Shown in pieces: positions 11,037-23,600 of a DNA stretch of 53,610 nucleotides. The stretch comes from Thecamonas trahens ATCC 50062 (lineage: Eukaryota > Apusozoa > Apusomonadida > Apusomonadidae). The position numbers and the translations under genes were made by a program. The notes beneath the pieces were generated by a model. The model worked only from the letters and a program-made list of their open reading frames with translations. It searched no databases and was not told the DNA's origin. Position 1 is the stretch's first letter. Each line of letters opens with the position of its first letter. The stretch is taken from NCBI RefSeq assembly GCF_000142905.1, contig NW_013657638.1, positions 172,713-226,322 on the forward strand, in the 5' to 3' direction.

Positions 11037-11697
11037 GAAGCTTGGTAGGTAGAGATGCAGGTGCGTGTGACGATAGCAAGGGAGTGTGTGACTGGCGTGC
11101 GCGAGTCGCCAGTCGCGTGCCTGACTCGCCCCCCCCCTCCCCCCCCCCCCTCCCCCGCACAAACCACCCGCACAGCCACTCACCACCCCACAGACCACCA
11201 TCATTCACCATCACCAAGGTTTGAAGAACGTGCCACCTACCAACAATTATTTCTGCATTCATTAATCATTGAGTCGCCCCCCCCCCCGGCGTANNNNNNN
11301 NNNNNNNNNNNNNNNNNNNNNNNNNNNNNNNNNNNNNNNNNNNNNNNNNNNNNNNNNNNNNNNNNNNNNNNNNNNNNNNNNNNNNNNNNNNNNNNNNNNN
11401 NNNNNNNNNNNNNNNNNNNNNNNNNNNNNNNNNNNNNNNNNNNNNNNNNNNNNNNNNNNNNNNNNNNNNNNNNNNNNNNNNNNNNNNNNNNNNNNNNNNN
11501 NNNNNNNNNNNNNNNNNNNNNNNNNNNNNNNNNNNNNNNNNNNNNNNNNNNNNNNNNNNNNNNNTTCGCAGTCGTCGCCCCCCCCCCCTCCCCCGTCCAC
11601 CTCCTCCCCCCCCCCCACCCTGCACAGCCTTCACCCTTCCACAGCTCTCTCCCACACTTACTCTCTCGCTCTTCAACACTAGCTCGAGAGACCAGAC
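11037..11697. promoter_or_regulatory. Divergent intergenic region between the methyltransferase-like and dynein genes, with C tracts
   Basis: No gene is seen here. C homopolymers lie at 11129-11137, 11139-11150, 11277-11287, 11578-11588 and 11606-11616. The last is followed within 10 nt by CTGCACAG, which could be a 3' splice site of a 5'-UTR intron of the dynein gene. Both promoters must lie here because the genes are head-to-head. Confidence 0.5.
11294..11564. other. Assembly gap (271 N)
   Basis: Unresolved bases flanked at 7 and 14 nt by C11 runs, which probably caused the break. Any ORF reported across it is an artefact. Confidence 1.
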
Positions 11698-14600
11698 ATG
11701 GAAGAGCCCCCCGGGAGTAGCGCAGTTGAGGCTGAGGCGCCAAACACACTGGAGGACCTTTCCCCATTCCTCACATACCTTGGTGCGCTATGCCCCGCGG
11801 CACTGGGTGCTCGGCCTGGTGCCTTTAAGCGCAAGCTGAAGAAGCAGAACGAGCTCCTTACCAAGTTTGCATGCGACCCGAGTGTACGTACCTTGTCCCC
11901 TTTCACCTCCTCTCCCTTCTCCCCTCCCTTCCCCTCCCCCCCTCCTGCTCTACTGCTGCTCATGAAGACTCACATATAGCGGTGGTGGTGGTGGCCGTGC
12001 TTTGCGGTGGCTTTGGCGCTCGCGCGACGGCCAAAAATGGCGTCCTTGCTCTAGGTCCGCACACTGGTGGTGGCGGTCGGCTCGAGGCCCGAGGCTGGCG
12101 TGCATGATGGAAGCGACGACGGTGAAGAAGAGGGCGGGCAGGAGTTCTCTTTACAGCTGGAGGTAGCGTACCTCGGCAAGAATGTCGAGTCAATGATGTG
12201 CTTTGTCAAGCGCGGCGAGGTGCTCGTTGCCGGGACGCCCATCGCAGGGCAGCTCCACTTTGTGACGCTCGCCAACGACAAGCCGTTCGAGACGCTGTAC
12301 GCGTACCTGAGGACCTCGTTTGGCCCGCTGTTTGAGTCATTTCTCGACGCATCGGCGTCCAAGTTTGGTGGGAGCGGGCCCGGGAGCGGGCCCGCCGGAA
12401 GCTCGGGCGACAAGACCGACCCGAACATGGGCGTGGCGGTCGTTCGCAAGAACCTGGCGTCGCTGCAGTCGTCGCTGATGCACCTCAAGCAAGAAGTGGA
12501 AATTCCCGAGGTCAAGCTGGTGATCGACGGCGACATTGCACGGTGCCTCGACGAGGCTGCGGCGGCCGGGCGGGCCATGGAGGTGGGCGACCTCGGCGAG
12601 CTGGTCAAGGACTCGCGGTGGCTCAACTCGCTGCAGTCGGGTGTCAACGCGTGGATCCGCGAAGTGCAAAAGGTGACCAAGCTCGAGCGCGACGCGTCGA
12701 CGGGCTCGGCGCTCCAGGAGATCAACTTTTGGCTCTCGATGGAGCGCGCGCTCGACGCGGTCGAGGCCGAGCTTGCCACGCCGGGCGTGGAAATGACCAT
12801 GGAGGTGCTGAAGCACGCCAAGCGGTTCCATGCCACGGTGAGCTTCCGGTCTGATACCGGGCTCAAGGCTGCGCGTGCCGTCGTCACCTCGTACAACTTG
12901 CTCTTCAAGGACTTTCCTATCCACGAGCTCCTCAACGCCACCGACATCAACTCGCTCAACGACGGCCTCTCCGGCGTGTTCAACCACCTCAAGAAGCTCA
13001 AGAACACGAGCTACCCGCTCGAGCGGGCGCTGCGGTTTGTCGAGGCGCTCTCACGCGACGTGGCGGCCCAGCTGCTCTCTGTCCTGCAGGGCGCGCGGCT
13101 GCTTCTCCTGCCGTATGACGAGTTTGACGTCCTCACAAGCGACTGCGGCTCGGTCTTTGCGCTGTGGGAGGATCTTGTGGCCGGCTTCAAGGAGCTCCTC
13201 CGCGAAGTCGCCAAGTTCCGCCGGAACAAGGCCGAAGAGTCGCTGCCGATCCGGATCCGGGCCGAGCACACGGCGCTCCGCGACCGGCTGGAGGATCTCC
13301 GCCGGTTCCGCAAGCAGCACGACGAGCTGCGTGTCGTCATTCGCAAGGTTCTCCCGCAAGTCGCGCATGGCTCGGAGATCAACGCCGTCGAGGAGGTGGC
13401 TGCGGCATACGACGAAGTCAAGGCTGTCGAGCCACTTGACGTCTCCGAGACCGGTGTCGTCAACTGGAACGAGGCGCTGCATGCGTACGAGTCGCGCATC
13501 GACGCCGTTGAGTCGCAGATCACCAACCGGCTCCGCGACAAGCTCGGCTCGGCCAAGAACGCCAACGAGATGTTCCGGGTCTTTCAAAAGTTCAACGCGC
13601 TCTTCTTCCGGCCGCGCATCCGCGGCGCCATCCAAGAGTACCAGGCGCAGCTCATTTCGCGGGTCAAGGGCGACATTACGGCGCTGCAAGACAAGTTCAA
13701 GACGCAGTACGGCGTGTCCGAGGTCTCACGCATGTCGCGACTCCGCGACTTGCCGCCTGTTGCCGGCAACATTATCTGGGCGCGGCAGATCGAGCGCCAG
13801 CTCGACACGTACATGAACCGGGTCGAGACCGTGCTCGGCTCGGGTTGGGAGCAGCATGTCGAGGGCCAGAAGCTCAAGGTCGAGGGCGACTCGTTCCGCC
13901 GCAAGCTCAACACCGCTATGCTCTTCAACAACTGGGTCAAGCAGACCGAGTCGCGGAATTACGAGGCTGTCGGCCGGGTCTTTTACATTGAGAAGCGCCA
14001 CTCCAAGCTGACGCTGCGGACCAACTTTGACGGCGGCATGATCACCCTCTTCAAGGAGGTTCGCAACCTACTCTGGCTCGGCTTCCGGGTCCCGTTCCAG
14101 ATCCAGCTCACCTCCTCGCGGGCGCAGCAGGTCTATCCGTTTGCCGTCTCGCTCATGGAGTCAATCAAGACGTACTCGCGGTCGTGCGAGAAGCTCTCCG
14201 AATCGATTGCCCCGCTTGTGGCCTCGTTCCAGCTCTCGGTCCAGACCACGCTCGCCGACGGCTTCCAGCTCCACTGGGAGTCACTCAAGCTTGACGAGTA
14301 CGTCAAGACGCTCGCCGAGACCGTCCTTAACTTTCAGGAGAAGGTTGACGACCTGCTCGTCAAGTACGAGACCATCAACAGCTCGCTTGCCTCGCTCGCT
14401 TCGGCCAAGCTCGAGCAGGCCGCGCTGGCCAAAATCGTCGGCTCCATCCAGGACGTGGTCGACTCGCTCAACATGGCTGGCTACTCGAACCTGGACGCCT
14501 ACGTGGCCTCGCTTGATACATCGCTCCGCGAGGTGCTCACTGGCCGGCTCCGTGAGGCCGTCGACCTCTGGATCAAGGTCTTTACCGCCTCGCTGCCATC

Positions 14601-17600
14601 GCTGCGGCCAGGCGCCGAGGGTGCGTCCGCCAAGGACGACGCGGCGGCCGCCGAAGACGAGCGCAAGAAGGCGCGGGCACGGGCGTTGCGGGCACGCCGG
14701 TTTGCGCGCCCGCGCGGCGGCGACGACGGCGCTGGTGCGGGTGAGAGCGTCGACCCGGCGGCAATGTCACCGGCGGCGCTGACTGCGCTCCGGGCCTCGA
14801 TGGTTGTGGACGGCAAACCGTGCATGGAGCCGGTGGTCCACGAGCTCTCGCTCCGCAACCAGACCATGTACCTCGAGCCGCCGCTCGAGTCTGCGCGACA
14901 GGACTGGATCGACCAGTTCAACACATGGCTTGGCGTTGTCGGCTCGCTCCCAGTCCTCTCGGCCTCGCGGTTTGACGTCATGGGCGTGGCCGCGGCGTCG
15001 GGTCCGGGCGGGGCCAAGATGGCGACCTACGCCGACCTGCTTAGCGATCTCGAGCCGAATGAGCTCACTGGGGCGTACGAGGTCATCGAGGGCCTCCTCG
15101 CGGAGGCGCGGCGGTACGTCGACTCGTGGCTCCAGTACCAGTCGCTGTGGGACATGGACGCGTCGGCAGTCCATGACGTGGTCCGCGATGACCTCGGGCT
15201 CTGGCGGCAGCTCCTCCGCGAGATCCAGAACGCGCGGTCGACGTTTGACAACGCTGACTCGGAGTACTCGCTCGGCTCAATTGTGGTGCAGTACGGACAG
15301 GTCCAGGCCAAGGTCAACAACAAGTACGACGCATGGCACAAGGAGTTCCTCGCTCACTTTGGCTCGCTCCTTGGCTCGCGCATGGCGGACTTTCTGGAGA
15401 CGCTCGCGGGTGCACGTGCCGCGCTCGAGGGCGCGACTGTCGAGACCGAGTCGACCGCTGACGCTGTGGCGTTCATCACCACCGTACAGAAGCACAAGCG
15501 CAAGCTCGACGAGTACAAGGCATCCATGGAGCACTACAAGCTCGGGCAGAAGCTGGCGGAGCGGCAGCGGTTCCACTTTCCGGCCGACTGGGTCCATTAC
15601 GACCGGCTCGACGGCGAGTTTACCGCCTTTGTGGAGATCCTCAACCGGAAGGACGCGTCGATCGAGTCGCAGGTCCCGGCACTGCAGAAGAAGATCCTTG
15701 CCGAGGAGCGGATGCTGGCGGCCAAGCTGAGCGAGGTCGAGGCCGAGTGGACAAGCTCCAAGCCGGTCTCGGGCGAGATGCGGCCGGACGAGGCCAACAA
15801 CGTCATCGCCATGTTTGAGGGGCGGGTGACCAAGCTCGCGGCCGACTTTGCACGCATTGTGCAGGCCATGGACGCACTTGACCTCGACGCGCCGTCGAAC
15901 GAGACCATCGAGTCGATGGCGGAGGAGCTTGCCGACCTCAAGGGTGTGTGGGAGGCGCTCGGCGGCGTGTGGTCGGGTCTCGACGAGCTCAAGACGACGC
16001 CGTGGAAGGGAGTGGTGCCCAAGGCGCTGCGGCGGTCGCTCAACTCGCTCATCAACGAGCTCAAGGGCATGCCGAACCGGATGCGACAGTATGAGGCGTG
16101 GGAGTATGTCAAGGGCTACCTCGAGTCGCTTGTCAAGGCCAACTCGCTCATCGAGGCGCTCTCGTCGGACGCAGTCCACGAGCGGCACTGGAAGGTCCTC
16201 CGCAAGGCGCTCGGCGTGAGGTGGGCCTCGGACTTTACGCTTGGCGAGGTGTGGGATGCCGACGTGCTCGGCAACGCCGACGCCATCGGCGAGGTGGTGA
16301 CCATGGCGCAGGGCGAGAAGGGCCTCGAGGAGTTTCTCCGCGAGGTCAAGGAGTTCTGGACCGAGTTTGCGCTCGAGCTCGTGGTGTACCAGGGCAAGAC
16401 GCGACTCATCCGCGGGTGGGACGACCTGTTCAACAAGCTCATGGAGCACCTCAACTCTGTACAGGCCATGAAAATGTCGCCGTACTTTAAGCCCTTCGCT
16501 GAGGAGGCGCAGGTGTGGGACGAGCGGCTGTCGCGGATGCAGGATATCTTTGACCTGTGGATCGACGTCCAGCGCCGCTGGGTCTACCTCGAGGGCATCT
16601 TTACCGGCTCGGCCGACATCAAGGTCCTTCTCCCGCAAGAGTCGAAGCGTTTCGACTCGATTAACTCGGAGTTCCTCGGCCTCATGAAAAAGGTGACCAA
16701 GGCGCCGCTCATTCTCGACGTCATCGCCATCTCGGGCGTCGACAAGCTCCTCGCCCGTCTCGCCGACCTCCTCACCAAGGTCCAGAAGGCGCTCGGTGAG
16801 TACCTCGAGCGCCAGCGGGCCTCGTTCCCACGCTTCTACTTTGTGGGCGACGAGGACTTGCTCGAGATCATTGGCAACTCCAAGGATGTGTTCAAGGTCC
16901 AGAAGCACCTCAAGAAGATGTTTGCCGGTCTCACTGCGCTCATTCTCGACGACGACGCGCCGTCGCTCATCCGCGGTATGATGTCCAAAGAGGGCGAGGT
17001 TGTGCCGTTTGCCGCGCCCGTCGACGCCGCCACCATGCCTAAGATTAACGAGTGGCTTTCGGCGCTGGAGGCCGAGATGAAGAACTCGCTCGCGCTTCTC
17101 CTCACCGACGCCGTGGTCGAGCTGCGGACCATTCTCGCGCCGGGCAGGGCCTTTGACGAGGACGCGTTCTTTACCTGGGTCGAGACCTATCCTGACCAGC
17201 TCGTCACGCTCGCTGCGCAGTGCGTGTGGACCGAGCAAGTTGAGGCCGGGCTGGAGGCCGCGGCGAGTGACGAGTACGGTGCCGCCAACGCGTTTCTGGA
17301 GACAATTCTGAGCGTGCTCGCAGTGCTCGCGCAGGAGGTGCTCTCGGACATGTCGAACATCAAGCGGAAGAAGCTCGAGCACCTCATCACCGAGCTTGTT
17401 CACCAGCGCGACACCATCCGCAAGCTTGTGGCGGCAAAGGTGCCGTCGGCCTCGGACTTTGGCTGGCTCTACGAGATGCGGTACTACTTTGACGAGACCA
17501 AGGCAGTGCCTGTGGAGCGGTTCGCCATCCGCATGGCCAACGCCGAGTTCCTTTACGGCTTTGAGTACCTTGGCATCCAGTCCAAGCTGGTGACCACGCC

Positions 17601-20600
17601 GCTGACGGACCGGTGCTACCTGACGCTCACCCAGGCGCTGCACGGGCGGATGGGTGGCTCGCCGTTTGGCCCGGCCGGTACAGGCAAGACCGAGTCGGTC
17701 AAGGCGCTCGGCTCGCAGCTCGGCCGGTTTGTACTTGTCTTTTGCTGCGACGAGAACTTTGATTTCCAGGCCATGGGCCGCATTTTCGTGGGCCTTTGCC
17801 AGGTCGGCGCCTGGGGCTGCTTTGACGAGTTCAACCGGCTCGCCGAGCGTATGCTCTCGGCCGTCTCGCAGCAGATCCAGACCATCCAGCTAGCGCTGCA
17901 GGACGGGACGCCCAAGGTCGAGCTCCTCGGGACGACGGTGCCGATCTCGCCCGACATGGGTATTTTCATTACCATGAACCCGGGCTACGCCGGGCGGTCC
18001 AACTTGCCGGACAACCTCAAGCAGCTCTTCCGACCGATGGCCATGACCGCGCCGGACAAGGAGCTCATCGGACAGGTCATGCTCTTCTCGCAAGGCTTTG
18101 CCACCGCCGAGCGGCTCGCCGGCAAGGTGGTGCCGCTCTTCAAGCTTTGCCACGAGCAGCTGTCGGACCAGTCGCACTACGACTTTGGCCTCCGCTCGCT
18201 CAAGTCTGTCCTCGTCTCTGCAGGCAACATCAAGCGGAAGAAGATGCTTGCCATTGCGAGCGGCGACGAGCCGCAGCCGGGCGACAACACTGAGTTTGAG
18301 CAAGACGTTTTGCTGCAGTCTATTTGCGAGACGCTTATTCCCAAACTTGTGGCGGCCGACATCCCGCTGCTCTACTCACTGCTCACCGACGTCTTCCCGG
18401 GCTGCGCGCTGCCGCAGCTTGCGGCGGCGGCGCTCAAGGCCAAGATGAAGGCCATTGCCGACGAAGCCAATTATGTGTTTGGCGATCTGTGGGTCGACAA
18501 GACGCTGCAACTCAACCAGATCCTCAACCTCAACCACGGCGTCATGCTCGTGGGCCCGTCGGGCTCTGGCAAGTCGAGCTCGTGGCGGACGCTCCTGGCT
18601 GCGCTCGAGGCGCTAGAGGGTGTCGAGGGCTGCTCGTACGTCATCGACGCCAAGGCCATTTCCAAGGACGAGTTGTACGGCTTCCTCGACGCGACGACCC
18701 GCGAGTGGACCGACGGCATTTTTACCGGCATTCTCCGGCGGATCATCGACAACGTCCGCGGCGAGGCGGCGAAGCGGCATTGGATTGTGTTTGACGGCGA
18801 CGTCGACCCCGAGTGGGTGGAGAACATGAACTCGCTGCTCGACGACAACAAGCTCCTCACGTTGCCCAACGGCGAGCGGTTGGCGCTCCCGCCGAATGTG
18901 CGAATCATGTTCGAGGTGCAGGATCTCAAGTACGCGACGCTGGCCACGGTCTCGCGGACAGGCATGGTGTGGTACTCGGAGGACACGCTGACGACGCCGA
19001 TGATTTTGCAGCATAACTTGCTCAAGATGCGAAACGTGGTGGTTCCGGGCGAGTACGACGAGTCGGACCTGCCGGGCTACGCTGGCGTCGACGACGAGAC
19101 CGGTGCCGAGGTCTCGCCGGCGCTCATGGTACAGCGCGAGGTGGAAGCTGCGCTCGCGCCGTACTTTGCGGACGGGAGCATGGTGTTGCAGGCGCTGGAC
19201 AAGGCGGCCGGGCTGGAACAGGTCATGGACCACTCGCGGCTGCGGCTGCTGGGCGCCATGTTCTCGATCCTCAACATGGGCATTGCGCAAGTCCACGAAT
19301 ACAACGCGACCCACTACGAGGCGCCGATGGGCGGCTCGCGGCTGGCTGACTTTATGCGCCGCAAGCTGGTGCTCGCAGTGGTGTGGGGCTTTTCCGGCTC
19401 GTGCAAGATTGCGGTCCGCGAAGAGTTTTCGCACTGGCTCCGCGACATTACCGACATTGATCTGCCGGAAAAGCCGGTCATCGACTACGAGGTCTCTGTG
19501 GTGACTGGTGGGTGGGAGCTGTGGACGAACCAGGTGCCGGTCATTGACGTCGACGCCGAGTCGATGGGTACCGCCGTCATTCCGACGCTCGACACGGTGC
19601 GGCACGTGGACATTCTGTACGCTTGGTTGGCGGAGCACAAGCCGCTGCTGCTGTGCGGCCCGCCGGGGTCGGGCAAGACGATGACGCTCTTCTCGACGCT
19701 CCGCAAGGCGACCAACTACGACGTGTGTGCCATCAACTTCTCGTCGGCCACCTCACCGGAGCTCATTCTTTCGACGTTTGAGCAAAAGTGCGAGATCAAG
19801 AAGACCGCCCGCGGCCTCGTTCTTCAGCCGATTCAGCTCGGCAAGTGGCTGGTGGTCTTTTGCGACGAGATCAACTTGCCGGAGCCGGACGAGTACGGCA
19901 CGCAGCGAGTCATCACCTTTATCCGCCAGCTTGTGGAGCAGGGCGGTTACTGGCGGGCCGAGGACCTGCAGTGGATTTCGTTGGAGCGGATTCAGTTTGT
20001 GGGAGCGTGCAACCCGCCGACGGATCCTGGGCGGACGCCGCTCTCGCACCGGTTCCTCCGGCACGCGCCGCTCATTCTGTGCGACTACCCGGCATACGAG
20101 TCGCTGACCCAGATTTACGGCACCTTTTCGCGGGCGCTCCTTGCCGACTACGCGCATCTCAAGCCGTACGCGGGAGCTCTCACCGAGTGCATGGTCGACT
20201 TTTACACCCAGTCGCAGGCGCGGTTCACGGCCGACATCCAGCAGCACTACATCTACTCGCCTCGTGAGCTGACGCGGTGGGTCCGCGGCATCTACGATGC
20301 GCTGCGGACGGGCGAGGAGGGTCCGAGCCTGGAGACACTGATGCGGATCTGGGCGCACGAGGGCCTGCGGCTGTTCCAGGACCGGCTTGTGACCGAGGAG
20401 GAGCGCGAGTGGACGACGACGCATCTCGATGCGACGCTCGCCAAGCACTGTCCGGATTGCGACGCGTCGGTGGCGCTTGCGCGGCCGATTCTGTTCTCCT
20501 CGTGGCTCTCGGACGACTCGCGGTACGTGTCGGTGACCCGCGACGATCTGCGGGCGTACCTGCTTGACGAACTGAAGAACTTTTACGAGGAGGAGCTCGA

Positions 20601-23600
20601 CGTGCCGCTGGTGCTCTTTGACGAGGTGCTCGACCACATCCTGCGGATCGACCGGGTCTTCCATCAAAAGCAGGGCCACCTGCTGCAGATCGGACAGTCG
20701 GGCGCGGGTAAGACGGTGCTCTCGCGATTTGTGGCGTGGAAGAACGGGCTCTCGGTCTTCCAGATTCGCGGCTCGAACAAGTACTCTGGCGAGGACTTTG
20801 ACAATGACCTGCGGACGGTGCTGCGGCGGTCGGGCGCCGAGGGCGAGAAGATCTGCTTCATCTTTGACGAGTCGAACATCAAGGACACGGGCTTCCTCGA
20901 GCGGATGAACACGCTCCTCGCCAACGGTGAGATTCCGGGCCTGTTTGAAGGCGACGACTGGACGTCGCTGATGAACCAGTGCAAGACGAGCTCGCAAACC
21001 GAGGGCAAGATGCTGAGCTCCGAGGACGAGCTCTACGAGTGGTTTACCAACCAGATCATCCGCAACCTGCACGTGGTGTTCACCATGAACCCTGCCGGTG
21101 GCGGGTTTGAGAACCGGACGTCGACTTCGCCAGCGCTCTTCAACCGATGCGTGCTCAACTGGTTCGGCGACTGGTCGGACAAGGCGTTGTACCAGGTCGG
21201 CCTCGAGTTTACGGCAGCCGTCGAGCTGGACCTTGAGGGCTACATGCCGCCGGACTTTTCCCGGCGGCCTTTGCTGAGGCACCAAACCCGCCGACGCACC
21301 GACAGGCCATTGTCAACGCCATGGTCTCTGTCCATCAGTCTGTGGCCGAGGCCAACGTCAAGCTCTCCAAGCGGCAAGGGCGGGTCAACTACGTGACGCC
21401 GCGGCACTACCTCGACTTTATCCACCACTATGTGGGCCTGTACAACGAGAAGCGCGGCGAGCTCGAGGAGCAGCAGGCGCATCTCAACACTGGGCTCGAC
21501 AAGCTGCGCGAGACCGAGGAGCAGGTGCTCGAGCTGCAAAAGTCACTCGCGGTGAAGAACACCGAGCTCGCAGCCAAGAACGAGGAGGCGAACGCTAAGC
21601 TGAAGCAGATGGTCAAGGACCAGCAGGTTGCGGAGGAGAAGAAGAAAGAGTCGCTCAAGATGGCGGCCGAGCTGGAGGCCAAGTCCAAGGTTGTGGAGGA
21701 GCAAAAGGAGGTGGCGCTCGGTGACCTGGCCAAGGCCGAGCCGATGGTGGAGGAGGCCCGTGCGGCGGTGCAGGGCATCAAGAAGTCCCACCTCGACGAG
21801 GTCCGCGCCCTCCGCAACCCGCCGGCCAAGATCCAGCTGACGATGGAGGCTGTGCTCACCCTCCTCGGCGCCGGCAAGATCGACTGGAAGGGCATCAAGG
21901 CTGCGATCCAGAAGACCTCGTTCATTTCGGATGTCATGTCGTTTGATGCCGAGACCATTTCGCCGCGCATTCGGGCGGTGATGGAGAAGAAGTACTTGTC
22001 AAACCCCGAGTTCAACTTTGAGTCGATCAACAAGGCTTCCAAGGCGTGTGGCCCGCTGTGCAAGTGGGCGCTGGCGCAGCTGGCATACGCAGACATCCTG
22101 CACCGGGTCGAGCCGCTGCGGGCCGAGCTGCGGGCGCTGGAGGCAGACGCAGCGGCGATGGCGGCCAAGAAGGCCGAGATGGACGACCTCGTGGCCGAGC
22201 TCGAGGCGTCGATTGCGGCGTACAAGGAGGAGTATGGGGTGCTCATCGGCGAGACGCAGCGGATCAAGACCGAGATGGAGGTGACCAAGGTCAAGGTGGA
22301 GCGGTCGACGTCGCTGCTTGCCTCGCTCGGGTCAGAGCGATCGCGGTGGGAGGCCGAGTCGGAGGGCTTCCGCAACCAACTTGCATCTGTGGTGGGCGAT
22401 GTGCTGGTGTGTGCGGCGACGATGGCGTACGCCGGTTTCTTTGACCAAAGCTACCGGTCCGGACTGGAGGCGCAGTGGAAGGCGCAGCTGGAGGCGTCCA
22501 ACGTGGCGTTCAACTCGGAGCTTGCCTTTAACGAGTTCCTCGGCTCTGCTGCTGCCGAGCTCGAGTGGCAGTCACGTGGGCTGCCTGTCGACGCGCTCTG
22601 CACGCAAAACGCGATCATGCTCGAGCGGTACAACCGGTACCCGCTCATCATCGACCCGTCGGGCCAGGCGACCGAGTTTGTGATGGCGCAGTATGCCGGA
22701 CGCAAGATGAAGAAGACCTCGTTCCTCGACCCTGCGTTCATGAAGCACCTCGAGAGTGCGCTGCGGTTTGGAACGTCGTTGCTGGTGCAGGACGTGGAGA
22801 ACATCGACCCTGTCGTCAACCCTGTGCTCAACAAGGAGCTGCAGAAGAAGGGCGGGCGGGTGCTGATGCAGCTCGGCGAGCTGGACATCGACTTTTCGCC
22901 ATCGTTCTCGATCTTCCTCTCGACTCGCGACCCGACGTTTAACTTTGCGCCGGACCTGTGCTCTCGGGTGACCTTTGTCAACTTTACGGTCACCCAGGCT
23001 CGCTCCAGTCGCAGTGTCTGTCCAAGGTGCTCAAGGCTGAGCGGCCAGACATTGACGCGAAGCGGTCGGACCTGCTCAAGCTCCAGGGCGAGTTTCGGGT
23101 CAAGCTGCGGGCGATGGAGGCCAAGCTGCTGACGACGCTCTCCGAGTCGGAGGGCAACATTCTGGACAACGACAAGGTTATTACCACGCTGGAGAAGATC
23201 AAGGCCGACGCTGCGGACATTGCGCAAAAGGCAAGCGAGGCCGACGTGGTGATGGAGGAGGTGGAGGGCGTGTCGTCACAGTACGCGCCGATGGCGACGT
23301 CGTGCTCGCGGATCTACTTTTCGCTCGAGCAGATGGGCCACGTCCACTTTTTGTACCAGTACTCGCTGCAGTTCTTCCTCGACATTTTCGAGGTGACACT
23401 GTTGCACAACCCGCACCTCGAGGCGTTGACCGAGCCGATGGAGCGGCTGGAGGTGCTGATGGCGGACTTGTTTGCGACAGTGTACGAGCGGGTCTGTCGT
23501 GGCCTGCTCCACGCCGACCACGTCTGCTTTGCCTTTCTCCTTGCCCAGGTGCGGACCGAGTCTGCGGCGGTGCTCGACGCGCAGGAGTTTGAGTTCTTCC

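Noticed and set aside
11037-11204. Extended N-terminus of the methyltransferase-like protein
   Set aside because: Gly/Cys/His-rich translation of G tracts and CACA sequence; it looks like UTR or intron.
11237-11767. ORFs spanning the N gap
   Set aside because: Composed mostly of undetermined residues.
15277-17643. 788-aa antisense ORF inside dynein heavy chain
   Set aside because: Shadow of strong third-position G/C bias; the sense strand encodes conserved dynein text throughout.
19753-21285. 510-aa antisense ORF inside dynein AAA3-AAA4
   Set aside because: Same codon-bias shadow; Arg/Leu/Val-rich with no recognisable domain.
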